From positions 1-64,000 of the forward strand of contig NZ_JAINWJ010000045.1 of assembly GCF_021021415.1 (NCBI RefSeq): a DNA stretch of 64,000 nucleotides. Direction: 5' to 3'. The notes beneath the pieces were generated by a model. It did not search any database and had not been told where the DNA came from. It saw only the letters and a list, made by a program, of their open reading frames with translations. The position numbers and the translations under genes were made by a program. Origin of the DNA: Martelella mediterranea. Its GTDB lineage: Bacteria; Pseudomonadota; Alphaproteobacteria; Rhizobiales; Rhizobiaceae. Positions 18,308-30,189 of this stretch are shown one piece after another; positions within the stretch are counted from its first letter, which is position 1, and every line of letters starts with the position of its first letter.

Positions 18308-18652
18308 TATGGTGAGTCTATCGAATCAATGCTGACACGTCAGCGGCGTCCGGTTCTCAGGTTTTTTGAGTCTCCATAGGCATATGTCGGATTGGTGTTC
18401 CTCGTGGACAGCGCGATTTCTGCCGGCTTCCGGAGAGCCAAAATGCCAGTCCGGTCAATGTGTTCGAGATGTCTGTTGAGAAATGGCGGCGGCGGCCGTT
18501 TGCAACCGCCGACGTTTTGATCAGGCGGAAGCCGGCCATGGGTCCGGGACGAGGCTATGCCGTGTTGGTTGCCAGCCTCGCCAGATGCGCGGGAAGCGCC
18601 GAGGGTTCGCCCGGCGGCGCTTTTTGAAGAAAATGATTATGCGAGGATAACG
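18308..18652 (+). promoter_or_regulatory. Long structured 5' leader of nrdH
   Basis: About 340 nt separate the NrdR boxes from the nrdH ATG. The leader has a small hairpin (18331-18344), a 7-bp stem CGAGGCT/AGCCTCG (18550-18556 with 18574-18580), and an intrinsic terminator (18595-18625). The segment CCTCG at 18576-18580 can pair either upstream with that stem or downstream with CGAGG at 18600-18604 inside the terminator, so mutually exclusive folds are possible. I looked for cobalamin and TPP riboswitch cores and did not find them. GAGGAT at 18642-18647 is the ribosome binding site. Confidence 0.5.
18595..18625 (+). terminator. Intrinsic terminator 28 nt before nrdH
   Basis: AGCGCCG pairs with CGGCGCT, an inner GGG-TTCG-CCC caps it with a UUCG tetraloop, and TTTTT follows directly. 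The fold is very stable and lies between the only recognisable promoter region and the nrdH start, so it should act as an attenuator rather than as the end of the distant SURF1 unit. Confidence 0.75.
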
Positions 18653-18874
18653 ATGAAGATCACTGTCTATTCCAAACCGGCTTGCGTGCAGTGCAATGCA
18701 ACGACCCGCGCGCTGGAGCGCAAGGGCCTCGACTATGAAGTGGTTGATGTGTCGGTGGACAACGATGCCTATGATCAGGTCGTTGGCATGGGCTATCGGC
18801 AGGTCCCGGTCGTCGTCGCTGGCGAACAGCACTGGTCGGGCTTCCGTCCGGACATGATCGGCGCACTTGCCTGA
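18653..18874 (+). CDS. nrdH: NrdH-redoxin
   Basis: A 73-residue glutaredoxin-like protein that reduces NrdE, itself reduced by thioredoxin reductase. The redox motif is CVQC at residues 11-14 (YSKPACVQCNAT), and the C-terminal HWSGFRPDMI matches NrdH proteins. The ATG at 18653 has GAGGAT six bases upstream; a longer in-frame reading would run into the terminator stem and is rejected. It is the first gene of nrdHIEF. Confidence 0.95.
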   Translation: MKITVYSKPACVQCNATTRALERKGLDYEVVDVSVDNDAYDQVVGMGYRQVPVVVAGEQHWSGFRPDMIGALA

Positions 18875-18885
18875 CCATGAATGCC

Positions 18886-18947
18886 GCCGGCTGATAAGCC
18901 GGCGAAGCCTGAAGAAGGCGTTGCGCCGCATCCATGCGGCGGGCGCC
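18886..18947 (+). other. Two hairpins between nrdH and nrdI
   Basis: GCCGGCT-GATA-AGCCGGC (18886-18903) is followed by CGCCGCAT-CC-ATGCGGCG (18924-18941), the latter extendable by GGCG/CGCC (18917-18920 with 18944-18947). Neither has a T-tract. They may block 3' exonucleases and so raise nrdH mRNA over nrdIEF, an inference. Confidence 0.5.
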
Positions 18948-19004
18948 TGAGCGATCAGACGGCGCGTCAGACGGGCGCGCCGTGTTGGTGAAGAGGATAA
19001 GAGG

Positions 19005-19406
19005 ATGACGGGCATGCTCGTCTATTATTCCAGCGCTACGGGCAACACCCATCGTTTCGTGACCAAGACAGGCCTTCCGGCAAAGCGTCTCGGCCCTCAG
19101 GGCGACACGAAAAAGGTGGACGAGCCCTATGTGCTGGTCGTTCCCACCTATGCCGGCGGGGACGGCAGGGGAGCGGTGCCGAAACCGGTCATCCAGTTCC
19201 TCAACGATCCGGAGAACAGGGCGCTGGTTCGCGGCGTCATCGCCTCCGGAAACACGAATTTCGGAAATACATACGGCATTGCCGGCGATATCATCGCGGC
19301 AAAATGCAAGATACCGTACCTCTATCGTTTCGAGCTTCTCGGCACGGAAGAGGATGTCAACAACGTCAGACAGGGGCTGGAAGAGTTTTGGAAACGGCAG
19401 AATTGA
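19005..19406 (+). CDS. nrdI: NrdI flavodoxin-like protein
   Basis: A 133-residue flavoprotein that supplies the oxidant for assembling the manganese-tyrosyl radical cofactor of NrdF. The FMN phosphate loop [12 protein letters not shown] is at residues 6-17 and the family segment PTYAGG and [14 protein letters not shown] follow. Length is typical. AAGAGGAT precedes the ATG. The nrdE ATG lies two bases after its stop. Confidence 0.95.
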   Translation: MTGMLVYYSSATGNTHRFVTKTGLPAKRLGPQGDTKKVDEPYVLVVPTYAGGDGRGAVPKPVIQFLNDPENRALVRGVIASGNTNFGNTYGIAGDIIAAKCKIPYLYRFELLGTEEDVNNVRQGLEEFWKRQN

Positions 19407-19408
19407 GG

Positions 19409-22596
<3,188 letters not shown>

Positions 22597-22624
22597 TCCC
22601 CTTCACCAGAGTCTCGGGTATTTT

Positions 22625-22650
22625 GCGGCCAGGCGGAGACGCCTGGCCGC
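22625..22650. terminator. Hairpin between convergent nrdF and L,D-transpeptidase genes
   Basis: GCGGCCAGGCG-GAGA-CGCCTGGCCGC: an 11-bp perfect stem with a GAGA tetraloop, ending two bases from the L,D-transpeptidase stop and 29 bases after the nrdF stop. There is no clear T-tract for nrdF and only TTTT on the far side, so it is a likely shared 3' end with uncertain efficiency. Confidence 0.6.
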
Positions 22651-22651
22651 G

Positions 22652-23752
22652 TCAGTTTGACCGGTTCGCCAGCAGCGTGCTGGCCCCTTCCTCAAGACTC
22701 GGAACCGCGACGATATAATCGACCTTGTCGGCCTTCCACGCTTTCAGGAACTTGTAATAGTCCTTGAACACCAGGCAGCCATGGGAATCGCCCGGCGTGC
22801 GGAGCATGTAGGTGTGGGCGAGAATACCGGTGCGGCCGAGCGGATTGGTGCCGTCGACAGAGGTCATGCGCAGCGCCGGCACGCCGTGAAACAGCGATTC
22901 GCGCATGGTCAGCTTGTAGGTCGCCGCCGGCACCGCGCCGGCCATCTTGACATGGGTGCCGTTCGGGTTGTCGCGATACTTGCCCTTGCCGGAATGGGCT
23001 TCCATCACCTCGCCGTCCGGCATGTAGACCTTGGCAGCGGAGATGTCATAGACGGCGACCTTCTTGGTGCGGCCGGGAACCTCGCCCATGATTTCGTCGA
23101 GATCGTCGTGACCGAAATCGGCATAGGCAAGCTGCATGCCTGCGGGCCGTTTGGCGGGCACCGGCACTTCACCCGGCGAGAGACGGGATGAATCGGCCCC
23201 CTGGAGCACCAGTTTGAAGGCATCGTCGGCATTGGTGTCGCTGCTCGGGGCGAGTGCCGCAAGCGTGGTGGACGGGGCGGCGGGCGTCGGGACCGCCACC
23301 GCTTTCGGCTGAAGCTCCGGCGGAACCCCGGCAAGCGCGATTTCGGAACCGGCATTATCGGCGATCTGGCGGCCGACAAGGCCGCGCTGGAGATCGGCGA
23401 GCGCCATGCGCCCGGCCTGTTCCAGCCGGCCCGCCAGAAGGGCCTGCCTGATATCATCCGGAGCAAGCGCCGGCTTGGCGCGGGCCTGTCCGGTCCTTGC
23501 GGCAAGCAGGCGCGCTTCCTTGGCGCTCTGGGCGCGCTCGGGCGCCTTGAACGCCGGGTTGACCGTGAGGCTGATGCCGCGCGAGGAGGCGAATTCGGGC
23601 TTGGAGACCGTCGCCGAGATGATCGGCGATGAGGCGATGGTGATGATCGCGCCGCCGGCGATCGCCGCCATGATGCCCGCGAGCGAAAGCCGCAGCAAGC
23701 CGTTCCTGCGATCACGCCCGGGGCGGGATTTCGAATTCTTGATCGACGTCAC
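22652..23752 (-). CDS. L,D-transpeptidase (YkuD domain)
   Basis: A 366-residue envelope protein. One transmembrane or signal-anchor segment lies near residues 20-45 (LSLAGIMAAIAGGAIITIAS), followed by a long Ala/Pro-rich linker and a C-terminal YkuD domain (about 230-350) that makes 3-3 peptidoglycan cross-links or anchors proteins. The catalytic motif HTYMLRTPGDSHGCLVF carries His and Cys. Of two close GTG codons, the one at 23752 is preferred because AGGAAG lies eight bases upstream of it; 23761 is the alternative. It is convergent with nrdF. Confidence 0.88.
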   Translation of the reverse strand: MTSIKNSKSRPGRDRRNGLLRLSLAGIMAAIAGGAIITIASSPIISATVSKPEFASSRGISLTVNPAFKAPERAQSAKEARLLAARTGQARAKPALAPDDIRQALLAGRLEQAGRMALADLQRGLVGRQIADNAGSEIALAGVPPELQPKAVAVPTPAAPSTTLAALAPSSDTNADDAFKLVLQGADSSRLSPGEVPVPAKRPAGMQLAYADFGHDDLDEIMGEVPGRTKKVAVYDISAAKVYMPDGEVMEAHSGKGKYRDNPNGTHVKMAGAVPAATYKLTMRESLFHGVPALRMTSVDGTNPLGRTGILAHTYMLRTPGDSHGCLVFKDYYKFLKAWKADKVDYIVAVPSLEEGASTLLANRSN

Positions 23753-24264
23753 GAAACACACTTCCTACGCAAAACTCAAAGACGGTGTGACAGGTGCCAG
23801 TCGGAAAAATACTGCGCGCAGGGTAAATTTTTCCTTACGACCTGCGCGGACGATCAGAGACTGGCGGGTGTCACAACGGCCTGAACAGGCGGAGGCGCCT
23901 TTGGCTGCCGGGTTTTTGCGAACGGAAAAAAAGTTGTGTGGCGGCATGCGGGCTTGGTCCTCTAACACTGGATTTGGCCTTCTTGGTATTGGGTCATTTG
24001 ACCTTTACGTTTGCGTCACTGGGCTCAAGGAGCGCCTAGAACCCAAAATGGGAGAAAATGCGGCCACGCCAGATAAAGCCCGAAAATGCGGCAGGCTTGA
24101 GGACGGTGCAGTTGCGGCGGTCTTTTTAGCCAACACTTGCGGAAGCCGCGGGAATGCTGTCAAAGTCGCCTTTTCGATGATGGAAGGACAGTCGGTTTTG
24201 CGGGAGCGGGTGCATCGCTTCGGTCGCGGGGCAGGCGTGTCCGGATTTCTTTGATGAGGCTCTT
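23753..24264. other. Non-coding region between L,D-transpeptidase and carrier genes
   Basis: A 512-bp divergent intergenic region. I see an AT-richer stretch near 23800-23830 and 23925-24010 where promoters could lie, but no clear operator, hairpin with T-tract or ribosome-bound ORF. A plus-strand reading frame crosses it but is mostly antisense to the L,D-transpeptidase. Confidence 0.4.
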
Positions 24265-26091
24265 TTGATCGAACATTTTCATCTTGTGGCGACAATGGCG
24301 ATTATCGTCGGGACGATCGGTCTCTATTCCCTTGACCGGTTCCCGATCGAGGCGGTGTCGCTCGCCGCGCTCGGCATGCTGCTGGTGCTGTTCGGCGCGT
24401 TTCCCTTCACGATGGAAGGCGGAAAGCCGCTGCCGATCGAGGATATGCTCGCCGGCTTCTCTTCGCCGGCGCTGGTCACGGTGCTGGCCCTCCTGATCGT
24501 CGGCCAGGGCCTGTTTGCGACCGACGCGCTGGAGGGCGTGACCAACCGGATCGGGCAGTTCTACGGCGCCAATCCGCGCATGCTGATCATCGTGATCCTG
24601 GCGACCTGCGGCATCACCTCGGCCTTTTTGAACAACACGCCGGTCGTCGTGATCTTCATCCCCGTACTGGCCTCGCTTGCCGCGCGGTTCCGCCTGCCGC
24701 CCTACCAGATATTCATGCCGCTCTCCTTCATCACCATTCTGGGCGGCATGACCACGATGATCGGTTCCTCGACCAACCTGATCGCGGCCGGCATCGCCAG
24801 TCGCGAGGGCGTCAATCTCGGCTTCTTCGACATCACCGGCATGGGCGTCATTCTCGCCGGCGCCGGCGCTGTCTATGTGCTGTTCGTCATGCCGCGGATC
24901 TTCACCCGGGAGCGGTCGCAAAAGCGCTTCGAACAGGAGAGCGCCGGCACCCAGTTTCTCGGCGAGGTGGTTCTGCTTGGCGAAAGCCGCTATGTCGGGG
25001 AACGCGCCCGCTCGGGCTTCTTTCCCGTGCTGACGCCGATGTCGCTGCATGCGCTGGTCCGTGGCGAGACGGTGCTGCTGCCGCCCTACGATGACGGCCT
25101 GACGCTGCAGCCGGGCGACCGGCTGCAGATGACGGGCACCCGCAAGGGGTTCATGGATCTGCTGGCCAAGGGCGAGATCAGCCTTACGGCGCCGCCGGAT
25201 GGAACCGTACCATCGGCGGAACGGCGGGTCGGCGCGCATTATCATCTGGCCGAAGCGGTGATCACGCCCGGCTCGCTATTCGAGGGGCGCACGGTGCGCT
25301 TCAGCGGCATTCAGCAGCGCTTCAACATCACCATATTCGGCGTCCGCCGCAAGAGCCGGATGGCGCGGACGCCGTTCTCGCAACTGCGTTTCGAGGCGGG
25401 CGATACGCTGCTGATCGGCGGTCGCGAGGACGATCTGCGCGCCATGCGCGGCAATCACGATATCCTGCTGCTCGAGCATTCCGCCGAAAGCGTGCCGCCG
25501 CGCGACAAGGCGCTGCTGGCGAGCGGCATCTTCGCGGCGATCGTCATTCTCTCGGCCACCGGTCTCACGCCGATGGTGGTCAATGCCGTTACCGGCGCGC
25601 TTCTGATGATCCTGTTCGGCTGCCTGACGCTGCAACAGGCCGCGCGCGCCTTCGACCGCCAGATATACCTGCTCGTCGGCGCTTCTATTGCTATGGCCAC
25701 CGCGCTTCAGGCGACCGGCGGCGCGCAACTGATCGCGGAGGGCATCGTCGCGCTTGCCGGGGGCTCATCGGCCTGGCTGATGATCGTGCTGCTGTTCGTC
25801 GGCGTCTCGATCCTCACCAATGTGCTCTCCAACAACGCGGCGGTCGCATTGTTCATTCCGATCGGCCTCAGCATGGCGCGGCAGATCGGCGCGCCGCCGG
25901 AGGCCTTTGCCGCAGCCGTGATCTATGCCGCCAACTGCTCGTTCGCGACCCCGATCGGCTACCAGACCAATCTCATGGTCATGGGGCCGGGCCATTACGG
26001 TTTCGGCGATTTCATCCGCGCCGGCGTGCCCTTGATCGTGCTGCTCGCCGTGGTTTTCGCGCTGACGGCGCCCTGGTATTACGGGCTGTGA
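24265..26091 (+). CDS. SLC13-type carrier with TrkA-C (RCK) domains
   Basis: A 608-residue inner-membrane protein. Around five or six helices at the N-terminus (to about residue 215) and five or six at the C-terminus (from about 415) flank a cytoplasmic part with two RCK-C-type domains (about 250-300 and 325-385; VLLPPYDDGLTLQPGDRLQM and DTLLIGG). The helical hairpins FLNNTPVVVIFIPVLASLAA and TNVLSNNAAVALFIPIGLS are the repeated SLC13/ion-transporter signature. Likely substrates are sulfate, phosphate or dicarboxylates; the sequence does not decide. The TTG start at 24265 follows TGATGAGG by five bases. Confidence 0.87.
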   Translation: MIEHFHLVATMAIIVGTIGLYSLDRFPIEAVSLAALGMLLVLFGAFPFTMEGGKPLPIEDMLAGFSSPALVTVLALLIVGQGLFATDALEGVTNRIGQFYGANPRMLIIVILATCGITSAFLNNTPVVVIFIPVLASLAARFRLPPYQIFMPLSFITILGGMTTMIGSSTNLIAAGIASREGVNLGFFDITGMGVILAGAGAVYVLFVMPRIFTRERSQKRFEQESAGTQFLGEVVLLGESRYVGERARSGFFPVLTPMSLHALVRGETVLLPPYDDGLTLQPGDRLQMTGTRKGFMDLLAKGEISLTAPPDGTVPSAERRVGAHYHLAEAVITPGSLFEGRTVRFSGIQQRFNITIFGVRRKSRMARTPFSQLRFEAGDTLLIGGREDDLRAMRGNHDILLLEHSAESVPPRDKALLASGIFAAIVILSATGLTPMVVNAVTGALLMILFGCLTLQQAARAFDRQIYLLVGASIAMATALQATGGAQLIAEGIVALAGGSSAWLMIVLLFVGVSILTNVLSNNAAVALFIPIGLSMARQIGAPPEAFAAAVIYAANCSFATPIGYQTNLMVMGPGHYGFGDFIRAGVPLIVLLAVVFALTAPWYYGL

Positions 26092-26095
26092 ACCC

Positions 26096-26470
26096 TCAGT
26101 TCATGCTGGTCCAGTTCGCCGATTTGCAGATCAGCTTACCGAGGATACAGCCGCGCGTCTCCATCGCCGCGCCATCGAGCGAGATCTCCATCGAATAGGT
26201 CAGGCCGCGCCGCACATCGCGGGCCTGGCCCTCGTAGCGCGACGGCCCGACCGGGTCGACATCCATGACCAGCGTGTCGCCGACGCGTTCGTTGCGCGTG
26301 CCCGGCCTGACCCAGACATTGGTGGCGCAAAGGTCGTTGCCGCACTGCTCGACCAGAACCCGCGCCTTGCCATCGCCGCGCGCCCACACGCCGGCAAGGT
26401 CGGAGGCTTCGGCAAGCCCGGGCGCGGCCGCCAGCGGAAGCGCAAGCAAAAATGAGTTTCTCCGGTTCAT
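26096..26470 (-). CDS. DUF2147 domain exported protein
   Basis: A 124-residue secreted protein: signal peptide (SFLLALPLAAAPGLAEA, cut near residue 22) and a single DUF2147 domain starting DLAGVWARGDGKARV. Three cysteines (CGNDLC and GCILGKLIC region) may form disulfides. The function of the family is unknown; members are periplasmic in proteobacteria. Its stop lies four bases from the convergent carrier gene's stop. Confidence 0.8.
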   Translation of the reverse strand: MNRRNSFLLALPLAAAPGLAEASDLAGVWARGDGKARVLVEQCGNDLCATNVWVRPGTRNERVGDTLVMDVDPVGPSRYEGQARDVRRGLTYSMEISLDGAAMETRGCILGKLICKSANWTSMN

Positions 26471-26683
26471 CCCTGTCTCCTCTCACGGTTTTGCGCGCGA
26501 CCGGCAAAGGCGGGCTTTTGCGCGGCGCGCATCAACAACAACCAGACAAGGGGAATTACGGGAGAAAATGCCTGCCGGTTCGTTCGGCGGCGTTTTTATT
26601 GTCGGGCACGCCACCGGAACCCGGACCCGGATGGGGCGGCCAGCCGATCGAGATTGGATTGATGCCGGCTCTTGCGTCCGCAC

Positions 26684-27244
26684 TCACCGTTTCGGGCTGT
26701 GATCGAAGCCGGCGGTGCGGCACCAGCCTTCGAGAGCCTCGCCGATAGCCGCCTGCGGCGGGCCGTTGCGGTCGAAACCCCACCAGATGATCGCGCCCTG
26801 CCACAGGTTCGCCATCTGCCGGCCCAGCGACGGATTATCGCCGAGCCGGCGCGAAAGCGCGGCTGCAAGCCGCTCGCCCCAGGCGCTACCGCGTGCCCTC
26901 AGCGCCGAGTTGCGCATGTCCTCGCGCAGAAGCGGCAAGCCGCCATCAAGACCGTGTTCGGCATCGGGCGTGAGATGCAGAAGCAGGTCGACCGCGCCGC
27001 GCGGCGAGACCGGAAAGGCGGCATCGGCGGCTTCGGTTGCCTCATCAAGCCGGTCCCAGGCAAACATCAGGATGGCCTCGACCATCGCCGCGCGGTCGCC
27101 GAACCGCTGTACCAGGGTCGGCGCGGAAAGGCCGCTGTGCGCGGCGGCTTTGGCGAAGGTCAGGTTGTCCGGACCGGTCTCGGCGATGGCGTCGAGCAGT
27201 ATGGCGAGAAGGGCCGGTTCGGAAATTGACTTGTTTCTGGGCAT
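26684..27244 (-). CDS. TetR-family transcriptional regulator
   Basis: A 186-residue repressor. The helix-turn-helix lies at about residues 25-50 (LTFAKAAAHSGLSAPTLVQRFG), followed by the ligand-binding domain. The ATG at 27244 starts only five bases after a perfect 28-bp palindrome that holds a TATAAA -10, so the mRNA may be leaderless: no Shine-Dalgarno sequence is present. It is divergent from the reductase gene at 27289 and probably represses both. Confidence 0.88.
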   Translation of the reverse strand: MPRNKSISEPALLAILLDAIAETGPDNLTFAKAAAHSGLSAPTLVQRFGDRAAMVEAILMFAWDRLDEATEAADAAFPVSPRGAVDLLLHLTPDAEHGLDGGLPLLREDMRNSALRARGSAWGERLAAALSRRLGDNPSLGRQMANLWQGAIIWWGFDRNGPPQAAIGEALEGWCRTAGFDHSPKR

Positions 27245-27249
27245 GAGGC

Positions 27250-27277
27250 GTTTATAAATGAATATTCATTTATAAAC
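27250..27277. promoter_or_regulatory. Perfect 28-bp palindromic operator
   Basis: GTTTATAAATGAAT is followed directly by its exact reverse complement ATTCATTTATAAAC. It lies between the TetR gene and its divergent neighbour. On the minus strand TTGTTT and TATAAA with a 17-bp spacer place a start at the tetR ATG; on the plus strand the palindrome sits just before the AAGGAG site of the reductase gene. Confidence 0.85.
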
Positions 27278-27288
27278 AAGGAGCGCTT

Positions 27289-27834
27289 ATGGCAAAGATT
27301 GTGGGTTATATCGCAACCAGCCTCGACGGGTTCATTGCCGGACCGGACGACACTCTCGATTGGCTGTTCCGCTATGACGGGCTCGATCTCGGCGAACACG
27401 ATTACAATCTCTTTCTGGAGCGGATCGGCACCCTTGTGATGGGGCGGGGAACCTATGACTTTCTGGACCGTATGGAAGGTCCCTGGCCCTATGAGGGCAA
27501 GCGGGCGCTGGTCGTGACGTCACGCCCCATCGACCGCCCGAAGGGGGCAATCGAGACGAGGACGGACGTCGACAGCCTGATCGCGGAATTGCGCGCGCTC
27601 GACGATGGCGACGTCTGGATGCTCGGCGGCGGAAAACTGCAGATGGCGTTCATGGAGCGCGGCGCGCTCGACGAGATCGAGATCTATGTCATGCCGGAAC
27701 TGATCGGCGGCGGAGCGCCGCTGTTTCCGGCGACGGGGTTTGCGGCGCAACCGCGCCTGCTGAGCGTCAAGGCGCTCGACCGGGGCTGCGTCCGGCTGCA
27801 TTACGCGTTCCCTCAGGCCTCCGCCGTCCGGTAG
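27289..27834 (+). CDS. RibD C-terminal/dihydrofolate reductase-like protein
   Basis: A 181-residue NADPH-dependent reductase of the RibD_C/DHFR-like family (AKIVGYIATSLDGFIAGPDDTLDWL at the N-terminus, then VMGRGTYDF, DVWMLGGGKLQMAFME and the C-terminal RLHYAF). These stand-alone proteins are common next to TetR genes, but their substrates are unknown. AAGGAG precedes the ATG. Its 3' end overlaps the convergent nadC gene by 22 bp. Confidence 0.85.
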   Translation: MAKIVGYIATSLDGFIAGPDDTLDWLFRYDGLDLGEHDYNLFLERIGTLVMGRGTYDFLDRMEGPWPYEGKRALVVTSRPIDRPKGAIETRTDVDSLIAELRALDDGDVWMLGGGKLQMAFMERGALDEIEIYVMPELIGGGAPLFPATGFAAQPRLLSVKALDRGCVRLHYAFPQASAVR

Positions 27835-28661
27835 TCGAGCCCGATATCGAGCACGGGGGCGGAATGGGTCAGCCAGCCGATCGAGATCAGATCGACGCCG
27901 GCTTTTGCGACCGCGCCAGCGGTCTCGGGCGTGATGCCGCCCGAGGCCTCGGTGATTGCGCGGCCGGCGACGATCGAAACCGCTTCAGTGAGCGTTTCCG
28001 GCGACATGTTGTCGAGCAGCACGGCGTCGACGCCCTCATCCATAGCCTCGCGGAGCTGATCGAGCGTGTCGACTTCGATCTCGATCTTGACCATATGGCC
28101 GGCATGGCGCTTGGCGGCCTGAAGCGCGGGACGGATGCCGCCGGCGATCGCGATGTGATTGTCCTTGATCAGCACCGCATCGGCGAGCGAGAAGCGGTGA
28201 TTGCCGCCGCCGCCGGCCTTCACCGCGTATTTCTCCAGCGCGCGCAGCCCCGGCGTGGTCTTGCGCGTGCATACGATCGCCGCATCGGTGCCCTCGACGG
28301 CCGCAACGACCCCGGCGGTGACCGTGGCGATGCCGGAGAGATGGCCGAGGAAATTGAGCGCGGTGCGCTCGCCCGTCAGAAGCCCGCGCGAGGGGCCGGT
28401 GACGGTCGCGACGATATCGCCGGATTCGACCTTGTCGCCATCCTCCACATGCCGGGTCATGATGATGGCCGGGTCGACCAGCGCGAAGGCGAGTTCGGCG
28501 GCATCGAGGCCGGCGATCACGCCGGGCCTGCGCGCGGCCATCACCACGGTGGAGCGGTGACCGGCCGGGATCACGGCATTGGCGGTGATGTCGCCGGCAA
28601 GGCCGAGGTCTTCCTCAAGCGCGCGGCGCACGGCGGGTTCGATGATCAGGCGGGGCAGCAT
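27813..28661 (-). CDS. nadC: Quinolinate phosphoribosyltransferase
   Basis: A 282-residue enzyme that joins quinolinate to PRPP with decarboxylation, giving nicotinate mononucleotide. Family segments ERTALNFLGHLSGIAT, CTRKTTPGLRALEKYAV, GGGGNHRFSLADAVLIKDNH and VLLDNMSPE are intact. The ATG at 28661 (MLPRLIIEPAVRRAL) is chosen over an upstream in-frame start because it gives the usual length and leaves 10 bases to the nadB stop. Last gene of nadABC. Confidence 0.95.
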   Translation of the reverse strand: MLPRLIIEPAVRRALEEDLGLAGDITANAVIPAGHRSTVVMAARRPGVIAGLDAAELAFALVDPAIIMTRHVEDGDKVESGDIVATVTGPSRGLLTGERTALNFLGHLSGIATVTAGVVAAVEGTDAAIVCTRKTTPGLRALEKYAVKAGGGGNHRFSLADAVLIKDNHIAIAGGIRPALQAAKRHAGHMVKIEIEVDTLDQLREAMDEGVDAVLLDNMSPETLTEAVSIVAGRAITEASGGITPETAGAVAKAGVDLISIGWLTHSAPVLDIGLDYRTAEA

Positions 28662-28671
28662 GGCATGGTCC

Positions 28672-30189
28672 TCAGGCGCTACGGGCAAGCGCGGGGCGCG
28701 CGGAAAGCGCGCGGGCATGGGCGAATACGGCGTCGAGCGTCATGGCCCGGCGTCGGCTTTCCGGGTTCTTCTGCGGAAAATCTGTGCGCGCATGGCCGCC
28801 GCGCGATTCTTCGCGCATCGCGGCGAACACGGCTATCGAGAGCGCGACGATCGCCGGGTCGGCGTCCGCGCCATCGCTTTCGGCGAGCGGCAGTAGCGCG
28901 GCGATCGCCTCGCCAAGGGCGGCGTGATCGCGGGTGACGCCGAGCGCGCCGGAGACGATGCCGCGCATGGTGGCAAGCCCGGAGGCGGCGGGCAGCGCCA
29001 GTGCCGGAAGTGCTAGTTCGGGCGCGGGCGGCGCGGCGGCGATATCGGCGGCGGCGGCAAGCCCGGTGACGGCGGCCTCCAGCAGCGAATTGCTCGCCAG
29101 CCGGTTGGCGCCGTGAAGCCCGGTCGCAGCGCATTCGCCGACGGCATAAAGACCGCCGACCGAGCTGCGGCCCGAAGCATCCACGGCGATCCCGCCCATG
29201 TGATAATGCTCGGCCGGACGCACCGGAATGAGGTCGGTCGCCGGGTCGATGCCGGCGCGGGCGCAGATCGCGAAGATCTCCGGAAAGCGGTTCTTGAAGC
29301 GGATGCCAAGCGCGGCCCGCGCATCAAGGAAAACGCGGCCGCCCCGGGCGATCTCGGCGGCGATCGCACGGGCGACGACATCGCGGGGCGCAAGCTCCGC
29401 GCCCGGCGTCGCGGCCAGGAAGCGCTCGCCCTTCTCGTTCAGGAGCAAGGCCCCTTCGCCGCGCACCGCCTCGCTGATCAGCGGCAGCGGGCGGATATCG
29501 GTTGCGAGCGCCGTCGGGTGGAACTGCACGAATTCCATATCGGCAAGGGCTGCCCCGGCGCGGGCGGCAAGCGCCACGCCCTGGCCGAAATTGCCCGCCG
29601 GATTGGTGGATGCGTCATAAAGCCCGCCAATGCCGCCGGTGGCGATCACGATGCGCGCGGCGGCGAGCCGGAACGGTTGGCCATCCTTCACGCCGGCAAG
29701 CCCGCAGACCGCCTTGTCGCGCACCAGCAGGCGGCGAACCTCGGTCCCGGAGACGACCGTAATCGAAGGGGTTGCGGCAACGGCCTTCGTCAGCGCCTTG
29801 ACGATCGCCGCGCCCGTGGCATCGCCGCCGGCATGGATGATGCGCCGGCGGGAATGGGCGGCTTCCAGCCCGAAGGCGAGCCTTCCATCGGGGGCGCGAT
29901 CGAAGGCGACGCCATGGCGTTCGAGAAAGGCGATCGCCTCGGGCGCGCCCTGCAATATCCGCGCTGCCGCCTCGGCGTCGCAAAGCCCGTCCCCGGCGGC
30001 GAGCGTATCGGCGAGATGTAGCTCCGCGCTATCGTCGTCGCCAAGGGCGGCGGCTATGCCGCCCTGCGCCCAGCCGGTGGAGGTCTCCGCGCCGAGCGCG
30101 GCCTTGGTCACCAGCGTCACCGGCATAGGCGCAAGCGCGAGCGCCGCCGCCAGCCCGCCGATCCCTGATCCGATGACGGCGATGGTCAT
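28672..30189 (-). CDS. nadB: L-aspartate oxidase
   Basis: A 505-residue FAD enzyme that oxidises aspartate to iminoaspartate for NAD synthesis. The FAD-binding [11 protein letters not shown] lies at residues 7-17, [12 protein letters not shown] near 40, the substrate-site QFHPTAL near 220 and HYMGGIAVD near 330; the C-terminal domain is shorter than in E. coli NadB but complete. The start overlaps the nadA stop by ATGA, so NadA and NadB, which pass on unstable iminoaspartate, are co-translated. Confidence 0.95.
   Translation of the reverse strand: MTIAVIGSGIGGLAAALALAPMPVTLVTKAALGAETSTGWAQGGIAAALGDDDSAELHLADTLAAGDGLCDAEAAARILQGAPEAIAFLERHGVAFDRAPDGRLAFGLEAAHSRRRIIHAGGDATGAAIVKALTKAVAATPSITVVSGTEVRRLLVRDKAVCGLAGVKDGQPFRLAAARIVIATGGIGGLYDASTNPAGNFGQGVALAARAGAALADMEFVQFHPTALATDIRPLPLISEAVRGEGALLLNEKGERFLAATPGAELAPRDVVARAIAAEIARGGRVFLDARAALGIRFKNRFPEIFAICARAGIDPATDLIPVRPAEHYHMGGIAVDASGRSSVGGLYAVGECAATGLHGANRLASNSLLEAAVTGLAAAADIAAAPPAPELALPALALPAASGLATMRGIVSGALGVTRDHAALGEAIAALLPLAESDGADADPAIVALSIAVFAAMREESRGGHARTDFPQKNPESRRRAMTLDAVFAHARALSARPALARSA

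Noticed and set aside
18308-18652. Cobalamin or TPP riboswitch in the nrdH leader
   Set aside because: I looked for the conserved cores (for example GCCACTG and CTGAGA with their partners) and did not find them; class Ib reductase also does not use cobalamin.
23950-24254. Possible small ORF upstream of the carrier gene starting at an ATG near 24049
   Set aside because: No ribosome binding site, no motif, and it is the tail of a frame that is antisense to the L,D-transpeptidase gene.
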